From Burkholderiales bacterium PBB2 (GTDB lineage Bacteria > Pseudomonadota > Gammaproteobacteria > Burkholderiales > Burkholderiaceae_C): a stretch of DNA of 45,264 nucleotides. This document shows, one piece after another, positions 8,900 through 16,414 of the stretch. A program made the position numbers and the translations under genes. The first letter of the stretch is position 1. Every line of letters starts with the position of its first letter. The stretch lies in contig NKIM01000037.1 in the NCBI GenBank assembly GCA_002255955.1, positions 1-45,264 on the forward strand, read 5' to 3'. The notes under the pieces were generated by a model. That model was given only the letters and a program-made list of their open reading frames with translations, made no database searches and was not told where the DNA came from.

Positions 8900-9742
8900 A
8901 TGAGACCATCCACCCCTGCTTTGCGAGCCACCGGCCGCACCAGCCTGCCGCCGCTGGACCCGCAACGCTACGCCCCCAGCGCCGCGCGCCCGGTGCGAGC
9001 CAAGGCGCGGCAGATGGAAAGCTGGATGGACATCCACGCCCACCACCACGACTGGGGCCAGCTGGTGTTCTCTATCAGCGGCGTCGTGCGGGTGAACACG
9101 CCGGACGCCACCTTTTTGCTGCCGCCCGGGCGGGCGGTCTGGATCCCACCGCTGCGCGAGCATGCGGTCACCGCCGTCGAGCGCGCCGATCTGCGCACGC
9201 TCTACCTGCATGCCGCCCCACCCTCCAGCCGGCCCGAGGCCTGGGCCCAGGCCCGGGTCCTGGAGGTGACGCCGCTCTTGCGGGAGCTGGTGCTGCAGCT
9301 GGCCCGCGGCGGCGAGAGCCCGCCCGAGCTGGCGGCGCAGGAGGCCCAACGCGAGCACTGGATCGCCAGCCTGGTGCTGGACGAGCTGGGCCGGGCCAAG
9401 CCCTTGCGCCTGGGCGTGGACCTGCCGCAAGACCCGCGCCTGCGCCGCCTCTGCGAAGCCATTCTGCAGGCGCCGCAGCGCCACACCGCCCTGGCCGACT
9501 GGGCGGCCGAGGTGGGCGCCAGCGAGCGCACCGTCTCACGCCTGTTTCGCGAGCAGCTGGGCAGCAGCTATGCCCAATGGCGCCAGCAGGTGCTGCTGGC
9601 CCAGGCCCTGAGCCTGGCCGCCCGCAAGCGGCCCATGAGCCTGATCGCCGCCGAGCTGGGCTATGCCAGCGCCAGCGCCTTCAGCGCCATGGTCACCCGC
9701 ACCGTGGGCATGCCGCCGAGCAAGTTCTTTGCCGAGGCCTGA
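8900..9742 (+). CDS. AraC-family transcriptional regulator with N-terminal cupin
   Basis: A 280-residue regulator. Residues about 45-115 form a cupin-like sensing domain (HAHHHDWGQLVFSISG, then LLPPGRAVWIPPLREHAV). The C-terminal 100 residues hold the two helix-turn-helix motifs of AraC proteins (LADWAAEVGASERTVSRLFR and MSLIAAELGYASASAFSAM). This layout matches the NimR/YeaM type. It is divergently transcribed from the MFS transporter, so that transporter is the probable target; no operator could be defined confidently in the 69-base gap. Confidence 0.87.
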   Translation: MRPSTPALRATGRTSLPPLDPQRYAPSAARPVRAKARQMESWMDIHAHHHDWGQLVFSISGVVRVNTPDATFLLPPGRAVWIPPLREHAVTAVERADLRTLYLHAAPPSSRPEAWAQARVLEVTPLLRELVLQLARGGESPPELAAQEAQREHWIASLVLDELGRAKPLRLGVDLPQDPRLRRLCEAILQAPQRHTALADWAAEVGASERTVSRLFREQLGSSYAQWRQQVLLAQALSLAARKRPMSLIAAELGYASASAFSAMVTRTVGMPPSKFFAEA

Positions 9743-9817
9743 GCAAAGCACCCTCCGCACCGCGCCCTTCACCCTGCGCAGCCGCTGTCCATCGGGCCTG
9801 CGCTACCATTTCCGCCC

Positions 9818-10936
9818 ATGACACAGGTACTTTTCGACTACACCCGCCAGGACGCCCAGGGCGACAGCTGCACCGCCCACGCCTGGGCCAAGGTGCCCGC
9901 GCCCCTGAACCCCAGCCAAAGACAGGCACTCAAGGCCCGCGCCGCCGAGCTGCTGCGCCAGCACAACGCCGTGCTGGTGGCCCATTACTACGTCGATGGG
10001 GACCTGCAAGACCTGGCCCTGGAAACCGGCGGCATCGTCTCCGATTCGCTGGAGATGGCCCGTTTCGGCCGCGACCATGCGGCCCAAACCCTGGTGGTGG
10101 CCGGTGTTCGCTTCATGGGCGAAAGCGCCAAGATCCTGAGCCCCGAGAAGCGCGTGCTCATGCCCGATCTGGACGCCACCTGCTCGCTCGATCTGGGCTG
10201 CCCGGCCGATGAATTCGCGGCCTTTTGCGACGCCCACCCGGACCGCCAGGTCGTGGTCTATGCCAACACCAGCGCCGCCGTGAAGGCCCGCGCCGATTGG
10301 ATGGTGACCAGCTCCTGCGCGCTCGAGATCGTGACCGATCTGCATGCCAAGGGTCAGAAAATCCTCTGGGCCCCGGATCGCCACCTGGGCCGCTACATCC
10401 AGGAGCAGACCGGCGCCGACATGCTGATGTGGAACGGCGCCTGCATCGTCCACGACGAGTTCAAGGGCCTGGAGCTGGACCTGCTGCGTGAGCAGCACCC
10501 GGGCGCCATGGTGCTGGTGCACCCCGAATCGCCCAAGAGCGTGGTCGACAAGGCCGATGTGGTGGGCTCGACTTCGGCCCTGATCAAGGCCGTGGTCGAA
10601 GGCACGGCGCAGGAGTACATCGTCGCCACCGACAACGGCATCCTGCACCGCATGCGCCAACTGGCGCCGGGCAAGACCCTGATCGAAGCCCCCACCGCCG
10701 GCAACAGCGCCACCTGCAAGAGCTGCGCGCACTGCCCCTGGATGGCCATGAACGGCTTGCAGAACCTGGTCGATTGCCTGGAACAGGGCCTGGGCGAAAT
10801 CCAGATCGAGGAAGCGATCCGGGTCGAGGCCCTGGGCTGCATCGACCGCATGCTGGACTTCACCGCCGCGCTCAAGGCGCGCCAGGCCCAAGCCCAGGCC
10901 GCCGGCAGCCTCGTGCCCGGCATCGGCGCGGCCTGA
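9818..10936 (+). CDS. nadA: Quinolinate synthase NadA
   Basis: A 372-residue [4Fe-4S] enzyme that condenses iminoaspartate with dihydroxyacetone phosphate to quinolinate in NAD synthesis. Expected cluster ligands are present: Cys in CSLDLGC near residue 121, Cys in [11 protein letters not shown] near 208, and Cys in [10 protein letters not shown] near 303. Substrate-site motifs [32 protein letters not shown] and HPESP are all there. The protein is full length. Its substrate is made by NadB, encoded at 14477-16114 on the other strand; nadC is not in the window. A GC-rich dyad without a T-run follows the stop at about 10960-10985. Confidence 0.95.
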   Translation: MTQVLFDYTRQDAQGDSCTAHAWAKVPAPLNPSQRQALKARAAELLRQHNAVLVAHYYVDGDLQDLALETGGIVSDSLEMARFGRDHAAQTLVVAGVRFMGESAKILSPEKRVLMPDLDATCSLDLGCPADEFAAFCDAHPDRQVVVYANTSAAVKARADWMVTSSCALEIVTDLHAKGQKILWAPDRHLGRYIQEQTGADMLMWNGACIVHDEFKGLELDLLREQHPGAMVLVHPESPKSVVDKADVVGSTSALIKAVVEGTAQEYIVATDNGILHRMRQLAPGKTLIEAPTAGNSATCKSCAHCPWMAMNGLQNLVDCLEQGLGEIQIEEAIRVEALGCIDRMLDFTAALKARQAQAQAAGSLVPGIGAA

Positions 10937-11050
10937 TTCGGCAGCGGCGGCGGCACGCAAGCGGCCGGCCACTGGGGCCAGCCGCGCTTCCAGTTCGTTG
11001 GCAGATTGCCCGCTTGGCTTGAGGGCTGAGCCGCTGGACTGCCTTATACT

Positions 11051-11073
11051 CAAATGATAATAATTCTCATTTG
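11051..11073. promoter_or_regulatory. Fur box upstream of haem-type TonB receptor
   Basis: A 23-base palindrome with perfect 7-base arms (CAAATGA / TCATTTG) around an AT-rich centre, in otherwise GC-rich DNA. The core AATGATAATAATTCTCATT closely resembles the Fur consensus built from GATAAT repeats. It ends 8 bases before the GTG start of the receptor gene, so bound Fur-Fe(II) would block transcription under iron sufficiency. Confidence 0.85.
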
Positions 11074-11080
11074 AGTTTTC

Positions 11081-13285
11081 GTGAAGTCCTTGCACCCCAC
11101 CCCCTCGCTGTCTCTTCTCCTCCCCCTGCTGCTGGCCGTCCCCGAAACCTTCGCTGCCAGCACCCCTGCCGAACTGGAGCTGCCGCCGGTCACCGTCTAC
11201 GGCGTGCGCAGCGTCAGCCCTGGCAAGACCAGCATCAGCAGCGCCGAGATCGAGCGCCAGCAGGCGCTGACGGTGCAGCAGCTGCTGGACAATCTGCCCG
11301 GCGTCGACCTGAACGGCAGCTTCCGCCCCGGTGGCCAGAGCCTCAATATCTGGGGCTTCGGCGATGTCGAGGACATCCGGGTGCAGCTGGACGGCGCCAA
11401 CAAAGGCTTCGAGAAATACCGCCAAGGCTCCATCTTCATCGAGCCCGAGCTGATCAAGCGCATCACCGTCGACAAGGGCGCGCACTCCGTGCGCTTCGGC
11501 AATGGCGGCTTCGGCGGCACCGTGCAGATCGAGAGCAAGGATGCGGCCGACCTGCTGCAACCCGGCCAGCGCCTGGGCGGTCTGGCCAAGATCGCCTGGC
11601 ACAGCAATGACGGCCAGCGCCTGGGCTCGGCCAGCGTGTTCGCGCGGGCCGAAGACGAGGCTGCCCTGCCCTGGCAGTTCCTGCTCGCCGTCACCGCCCG
11701 CGACTCGGGCAACCAGCGGCGCGCCGACGGCAGCGAGTACGAGTTCTCCAACACCCATGCGCGCTCGGCCCTGGCCAAGTTGAGCCTGCCGATCGGCGAA
11801 GCCAAGCTGACCCTGTCCGCCATCGAGGGACGCAGCAAGGCCTGGTCGCCCTTTGCCGCCAAGCGCGACGAGATGCCGGCGCCGACAGCGGCCGAGATCG
11901 CCAAATACGGCGAGCGCGAGGCCTGGCTGCGCAAGGTCCTGTGGCGCGATCAGCGCGACAGCAGCCAGACGCTGCAGTGGCAGTACGCCCCGGCGGCGCA
12001 GCCGCTGCTGGACCTGCAGCTGCGCCTGACGCGCTCGTCCAGCGTGCAGGACGACCAGCGGCCCGACAGCATCAGCAGCGATTTCGCCGCCAGCCTGGGC
12101 AAGCAAAGCCATGCCAGCTACCGCGACCAGCAGTTCGAGCTGAGCAACACCGCCCGCTTCGCCACCGGCGCGCTGGCGCACGAGCTGGCCGCCGGCCTGC
12201 AAGTGCAGCGCCACCAGCGCGACACCCTGATGCTGCTGCACACCCGCACGCAGGACGCCAGCTACAACTACGGCTGGCTGCAGCCCTACTACATGCCCAG
12301 CGGCCAGCAGCGCAGCCTCGCCGGCTGGCTGGAGGACGAGATGCGCTGGGGCCGCTTCAGCCTGAAGCCCGGCCTGCGCTACGAGCAGGTACGCACCGAG
12401 GGCCAGCCCAATCTGGCCCCGCGCTACAACGACCCCAAGGCCGGCCATGATTACAGTGCCGCCCGGCACAGCGGCTGGTCCCAGCACCTGGCTGCCAGCT
12501 GGCGGGCCAGCGCTGCGACGAGCTGGTTCGCCGATGCCGGCCGCAGCTGGCGGGCACCGGTGATCGACGAGATGTTCGAGGTCCAGTCGGCCGCGGCCAG
12601 CGCGCCGGCGACCAGCCGCGGCCTGCGCAAGGAGCGGGTCACCGCCCTGCGCGGCGGGCTGAAGTTCCAGCAGGCCGACTGGCTCAGCGATGGCGATGCT
12701 CTGGCCGCGACCTTCACCGCCTTCCGCAATCTGGTGCACGACAACATCCACAAGCGCTTCGGCGTCATGGTGGAGCCCGGCAGCGTGCGGCCCGCGCAGC
12801 TGCCCTTCTACCGCAACCTGCCCGGCTACCGCAGCGAGGGCCTGGAAGTAGAGGCCCATTACGAGCAACGCCGCTACTTCATGACGGCCTCGCTGGCCTG
12901 GATGGACGGCGAGCACCGGGGCTCGATCCGCGACCCCTGGTCGGCCAAGAACCAGCCGTTGATCGACATCGGCGCGCCCAAGGCGGTGCTGGTGCTGGGC
13001 GCCAAATGGCCGGCGCACGGCCTGGCGCTGGGCTGGCAGGGCAAGTTCGTCGGCGCCCAGACCCAGGTGCCGGATGACGAGATCGTGCCCTACGCCCTGC
13101 CTGCGGCCAAGGGCTATGCCGTGCACGGCCTGTTCGCCCAATGGCAGGGCCGGGGCCGCTGGGCCGGCAGCCGGATGCAGCTGAGTGTCGACAACCTGTT
13201 CAACCGCAGCTACCAGCCCTATCTGGCGGAGGCCGTCTATGCGCCGGGCCGCAATCTGAAGCTGAGCTTCAGCCAGCAGATCTGA
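11081..13285 (+). CDS. TonB-dependent outer-membrane receptor, haem/haemoglobin type
   Basis: A 734-residue outer-membrane receptor. It starts with GTG and a signal peptide (SLSLLLPLLLAVPETFA, cleavage near residue 26), followed by a TonB-box-like PPVTVYG at about 33-39. The plug domain runs to about residue 160 (LLDNLPGVDLNG, VQLDGANKGFEKY, FGNGGFGGTVQIESK). The beta-barrel ends in an aromatic-flanked last strand, NLKLSFSQQI. The barrel segments FRNLVHDNIHKRF, YRNLPGYRSEGLEVEA and VDNLFNRSYQPYLA resemble the haemoglobin/transferrin/lactoferrin receptor family, suggesting haem as ligand; a siderophore ligand is not excluded. A Fur box lies directly upstream. No haem ABC transporter genes are adjacent. 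Confidence 0.88.
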   Translation: MKSLHPTPSLSLLLPLLLAVPETFAASTPAELELPPVTVYGVRSVSPGKTSISSAEIERQQALTVQQLLDNLPGVDLNGSFRPGGQSLNIWGFGDVEDIRVQLDGANKGFEKYRQGSIFIEPELIKRITVDKGAHSVRFGNGGFGGTVQIESKDAADLLQPGQRLGGLAKIAWHSNDGQRLGSASVFARAEDEAALPWQFLLAVTARDSGNQRRADGSEYEFSNTHARSALAKLSLPIGEAKLTLSAIEGRSKAWSPFAAKRDEMPAPTAAEIAKYGEREAWLRKVLWRDQRDSSQTLQWQYAPAAQPLLDLQLRLTRSSSVQDDQRPDSISSDFAASLGKQSHASYRDQQFELSNTARFATGALAHELAAGLQVQRHQRDTLMLLHTRTQDASYNYGWLQPYYMPSGQQRSLAGWLEDEMRWGRFSLKPGLRYEQVRTEGQPNLAPRYNDPKAGHDYSAARHSGWSQHLAASWRASAATSWFADAGRSWRAPVIDEMFEVQSAAASAPATSRGLRKERVTALRGGLKFQQADWLSDGDALAATFTAFRNLVHDNIHKRFGVMVEPGSVRPAQLPFYRNLPGYRSEGLEVEAHYEQRRYFMTASLAWMDGEHRGSIRDPWSAKNQPLIDIGAPKAVLVLGAKWPAHGLALGWQGKFVGAQTQVPDDEIVPYALPAAKGYAVHGLFAQWQGRGRWAGSRMQLSVDNLFNRSYQPYLAEAVYAPGRNLKLSFSQQI

Positions 13286-13310
13286 GCCACGGGCAAGGAA
13301 GCGAAATAGC

Positions 13311-13328
13311 AGCCGGGCGCGGCTTTTT
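13311..13328 (+). terminator. Rho-independent terminator after the TonB receptor
   Basis: A short GC stem, AGCC-GGGCGC-GGCT, followed by TTTTTC, 25 bases after the receptor stop. An alternative larger stem pairs GCCGGGCG (13312-13319) with CGCCCGGC (13335-13342) and loops out the T-run. Confidence 0.6.
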
Positions 13329-13409
13329 CTGCCACGCCCGGCGTGTAAAAACGTTTATCGTTGCAGGGATCAAGCCGCCCTGCCGGCGAAACGCGGAGAC
13401 CCCTGCACC

Positions 13410-13700
13410 ATGAGTCAAGATTTCAGCTCGCTCTACAACCACCATGAACGCGAGGTGCTGGCGGCCGTCATGGCGCTGGCGCACAAATACCCCAGCATCG
13501 AGGCCGACGGCGACCTGCTCTGCGATGTGGCCTGCGTGGCCCTGAACCGCCTGCCGCCGCGCTACATCCGCCACGCGGTGGATTTCCTCTTCTACCTGAC
13601 CGAGAACGAGCGCCGCGAGATCGACGCCGCGATCGAAGAGGCGGTCGACTACGCCTTCAACTTCGTGCAAGCCCGCACCGCCCTGCGCCAGCAGGCCTGA
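13410..13700 (+). CDS. ComFB-family protein (late competence development family)
   Basis: A 96-residue small helical protein. The pattern of an N-terminal YNHHEREVLAAVMAL helix, then CDVACVALNRLPPRYIRH near residues 35-55, matches the ComFB family, including the paired cysteines and the LNRLPPRY core. Relatives occur in cyanobacteria, Bacillus and many motile proteobacteria, and some have been reported to bind cyclic dinucleotides. It stands alone between the receptor terminator and the convergent modA. The biological role here is unknown; competence is not implied by context. Confidence 0.82.
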   Translation: MSQDFSSLYNHHEREVLAAVMALAHKYPSIEADGDLLCDVACVALNRLPPRYIRHAVDFLFYLTENERREIDAAIEEAVDYAFNFVQARTALRQQA

Positions 13701-13718
13701 GGGGCGCGGCCTCTCCGT

Positions 13719-14468
13719 TCAGGGCTTGCGAAAGCCGTGCCGCGCCAGCACCGCCTGGCCGGCCGGTGAGAGCAGGTAGTCGATGAACTTGCGCGCCTCG
13801 CTGGCCTTGTTGCTGCCGGCGATGGCCGCGACCGGGTAGCGAATGGCCGTGTCCGTGGGCACGGCAAACAGCAGCTTGACCTTGTCTTTTTGCGCAAAGG
13901 CATCGGTGGCGTAGACAAAACCGGCATCCACCTCGCCGCGCGCCACATAGTCCAGCGCCTGCCGGACATGGATGGCGTAAATGGCTTTGGGCTCCACCAC
14001 GGCCCAGAGCTTGGCCGACTCCAAGGCCGCCTTGGCATAACGCCCTGCCGGCACGCCCTCCGGCTTGCCCAGCGCCACGCGCTTGACAGCCGGCCGCGCC
14101 AGATCGGCCAGGCTGCTCAACGCTGCCCCGCCCTCTGCGGGCGTCACCAGCACCAGCTCATTGCTGACGAAATTGAAGCGGCTGCCCGAGAGCAAGAGCT
14201 TCTGCGCCTCAGCCCGGTCCATGGTCTCCTGGTCGGCCGTGGCCAGCACATCGACCGGCGCGCCCTTGCTGATCTGGGCCAGCAAGGCATCCGAAGCGGC
14301 AAAGTTGAACAGCAGCTTGGTGCCCGGGTTCTGCGCCTCGAAAGCCGGTCCCAGCTCCTTGAAGGCATTGCTGAGGCTGGCAGCCGCCGACACCGTCACA
14401 TCGGCGGCCAGGGCCGCGCCACTCATCAGACCCAAGCCGGCCAGGGCCCATCCACGAAGGCGCTGCAT
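13719..14468 (-). CDS. modA: Molybdate ABC transporter substrate-binding protein ModA
   Basis: A 249-residue periplasmic binding protein. It has a signal peptide (MQRLRGWALAGLGLMSGAALA, cleaved before ADVTV) and the ModA signature VSAAASLSNAF, where serines contact the oxyanion, then ASDALLAQISKGAPVDVLATAD, LARPAVKRVALGKPEGVPAGRYA and VDAGFVYATDAF. The frame is open upstream, but the signal peptide fixes the start at 14468. It begins 8 bases after the nadB stop on the same strand, so it is probably co-transcribed with nadB. No modB or modC neighbours it, so the permease must be encoded elsewhere. Molybdate or tungstate binding is inferred from family. Confidence 0.9.
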   Translation of the reverse strand: MQRLRGWALAGLGLMSGAALAADVTVSAAASLSNAFKELGPAFEAQNPGTKLLFNFAASDALLAQISKGAPVDVLATADQETMDRAEAQKLLLSGSRFNFVSNELVLVTPAEGGAALSSLADLARPAVKRVALGKPEGVPAGRYAKAALESAKLWAVVEPKAIYAIHVRQALDYVARGEVDAGFVYATDAFAQKDKVKLLFAVPTDTAIRYPVAAIAGSNKASEARKFIDYLLSPAGQAVLARHGFRKP

Positions 14469-14476
14469 GATGGCGC

Positions 14477-16114
14477 TCAACGCTTGGTGGTGCGCAGGCC
14501 GCGGTCGGCCACCAGCACCGTAGGGAAGCTGACCGGCAGGGTGCGCGGGTAGTCGCGGCTGTAGTGCAGGCCGCGGCTTTCGTGGCGCAGGAGCGCCGAG
14601 CGCACGATCAGCTCGGCGCAATCGACCAGATTGCGCAGCTCCAGCAGGTCGCGGGTGACTCGGAAATTGGCGTAGTAATCGTCAATTTCAGCGCGCAGCA
14701 GATGGATGCGGTGCAGGGCCCGCTCCAGGCGCTTGGTGGTGCGCACGATGCCGACGTAGTTCCACATCAGCAGGCGGATCTCGTCCCAGTTGTGGGCGAT
14801 CACCACCTGCTCGTCGGCGTCTTCGACCTGGCTCTCGTCCCAGGCCGGCAGGGGCGCAGCCGGCAGATCGGGCAGGCCGAGGATGTGCTCGGCGCAGGTC
14901 TGGCCCAGCACCACGCATTCCAGCAGCGAGTTGCTGGCCAGGCGGTTGGCGCCGTGCAGGCCGGTGTACGCGGTTTCGCCCACGGCATAGAGCCCGGGCA
15001 GATCACAGCAGGCCTGCAGATCGGTGACGGCGCCGCCGCAGGTGAAATGCACGGCCGGGACGACCGGGATCTTCTGCCGCGCGATGTCGATGCCCAGGGC
15101 CAGGCAGCGCGCATGGACGGTGGGGAAATGTTCCTTCAAGAAGGCTTCGCCCAAATGCGTGGCGTCCAGCCACACATGATCGACGCCATGCTTTTTCATC
15201 TCGAAGTCAATCGCGCGGGCGACGATGTCGCGCGGCGCCAGCTCCATGCGCTCGTCATGCGCGGCCATGAAGCGGCCGCCGCCGACATGGTCGGGCAGCA
15301 CCAGATGGCCGCCCTCGCCGCGCAGCGCTTCCGTGATCAGGAAGCTGCGCTCTTGCGGGTGGTAGAGGCAGGTCGGGTGGAACTGGATGAACTCCATATT
15401 CGCCACCCGGCAGCCGGCGCGCCAGGCCATGGCGATGCCGTCGCCGGTGGAGGTGTCGGGGTTGGTGGTGTAGCGGTAGACCTTGCCGGCGCCGCCGGTG
15501 GCCAGCACCACGGCGCGCGCGGCCAGGGCCTCGACGCGCTGGCTGTCGATATTGAGGGCGTAGATGCCGTAGCAGCGCGGCTCTTCCTCGCGCTGCACAT
15601 GGCGCGAGGTGATCAGGTCCAGCGCCATCCAGCGCTCGCGCAGGTCGATATTGGGATGAGCCTGAGCGGCGGCCAGCAGCTGCTCATGGATGGCCTTGCC
15701 AGTGGCGTCCGCCGCGTGGGCGATGCGGCGCACGGCATGGCCGCCTTCGCGCGTGAGGTGTAGGCCCAGCGGGCCTTCTTCGTCGGCGGTGAAGGGCACG
15801 CCCTGGTTGACCAGCCACTCGACCGCCTTGGCGCTGCGCTCGGCGATGAAGCGGGCCGTGTCTTCGTCCACCAGGCCGGCGCCAGCATCGCGGGTGTCGC
15901 GCACATGGGAATCGATGCTGTCATCGCTGCCCAGCACGCCGACGATGCCGCCCTGTGCCCAGGCGGTGGCGCCCTCGCCCAGCTGGCGCTTGGCCAGCAC
16001 CACCACGGGCACGCGGTCGGCCAGGTGGAGCGCTGTGGTCAGGCCGGCCAGACCCGCGCCGACGATGACCACGGGGAGCGAAGTGTCCGGATTCGGCATA
16101 GCGGCAGTTGTCAT
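14477..16114 (-). CDS. nadB: L-aspartate oxidase NadB
   Basis: A 545-residue FAD enzyme that oxidises aspartate to iminoaspartate, the substrate of NadA. Features: FAD motif VVIVGAGLAGLTTALHLA at about residues 14-31, the AQGGI segment, EGGHAVRRIAHAADATG, the substrate-site HFTCGGAVTDLQ near 355, and a GANRLASNSLLE motif near 390. The C-terminal helical domain (LERALHRIHLLRAEIDDYY) is complete. The first ATG (16114) lacks a visible Shine-Dalgarno sequence because a terminator-like hairpin lies directly upstream. modA follows 8 bases after the stop. Confidence 0.95.
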   Translation of the reverse strand: MTTAAMPNPDTSLPVVIVGAGLAGLTTALHLADRVPVVVLAKRQLGEGATAWAQGGIVGVLGSDDSIDSHVRDTRDAGAGLVDEDTARFIAERSAKAVEWLVNQGVPFTADEEGPLGLHLTREGGHAVRRIAHAADATGKAIHEQLLAAAQAHPNIDLRERWMALDLITSRHVQREEEPRCYGIYALNIDSQRVEALAARAVVLATGGAGKVYRYTTNPDTSTGDGIAMAWRAGCRVANMEFIQFHPTCLYHPQERSFLITEALRGEGGHLVLPDHVGGGRFMAAHDERMELAPRDIVARAIDFEMKKHGVDHVWLDATHLGEAFLKEHFPTVHARCLALGIDIARQKIPVVPAVHFTCGGAVTDLQACCDLPGLYAVGETAYTGLHGANRLASNSLLECVVLGQTCAEHILGLPDLPAAPLPAWDESQVEDADEQVVIAHNWDEIRLLMWNYVGIVRTTKRLERALHRIHLLRAEIDDYYANFRVTRDLLELRNLVDCAELIVRSALLRHESRGLHYSRDYPRTLPVSFPTVLVADRGLRTTKR

Positions 16115-16120
16115 GAAATC

Positions 16121-16164
16121 GAAAGAAAAACGCCCCGTCTCGGCGGGGCGCTGAGAAATCAGCG
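16121..16164 (-). promoter_or_regulatory. Terminator-like hairpin in the nadB leader (possible attenuator)
   Basis: On the minus strand a 7-bp stem CGCCCCG/CGGGGCG (16131-16150, 6-base loop) is followed by TTTTTCTTTC (16121-16130), the form of an intrinsic terminator, just 6 bases before the nadB ATG. A second small stem, CGCTGA/TCAGCG (16149-16164), lies immediately upstream and shares two bases with the first, so the two cannot both form fully. A -10-like TAGAAT is at 16171-16176 on the minus strand. The next gene upstream is divergent, so the hairpin does not end a neighbouring gene. Attenuation of nadB-modA, or termination of a short leader RNA, is inferred. Confidence 0.5.
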
Positions 16165-16255
16165 TGGGCCATTCTAGGAGGCGCAGGGGAGACCGCTGTG
16201 CGGCAGGGGCGGAAGCCGGGCCGAGCCTGCAGTCAATTGCGCCGCGTCAAACATT

Positions 16256-16276
16256 AAATGCGAATTGTTCTCATTT
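16256..16276. promoter_or_regulatory. Fur box upstream of siderophore-type TonB receptor
   Basis: A 21-base imperfect palindrome with AAATG / CATTT ends and the half-site GTTCTCATT also seen in the box at 11051. It overlaps the upstream part of a likely promoter whose -10-like TACAAT is at 16284-16289. Predicted to control the receptor-PepSY unit. Together with the nadB leader it occupies the 300-base gap 16115-16414; the remaining roughly 125 bases before the receptor start form an untranslated leader with nothing else I can identify. Confidence 0.75.
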
Positions 16277-16414
16277 ATGAATCTACAATGCACGGCAACG
16301 CTGGTCGGGCCACCTGGGCACCGACCGAGCCCAGGCCTCAAACGTCAGGCCCGCAGTTCGCGGGTCTTGGCGGCTCCTCTTTTTCTTCTCGTTCGCGCTT
16401 TTTCTCCCCTCTTC

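Noticed and set aside
10955-10990. Terminator after nadA
   Set aside because: A GC-rich dyad exists but no T-run follows, so I mention it only under nadA.
9803-13141. Minus-strand open frame of 1112 codons opposite nadA and the TonB receptor
   Set aside because: Both plus-strand genes are clear family members with intact motifs. The opposite frame is Gly/Ala/Val/Gln-rich with no family similarity, as is common in GC-rich DNA.
14564-15763. Plus-strand open frame of 399 codons opposite nadB
   Set aside because: nadB is unmistakable; this frame is its antisense shadow.
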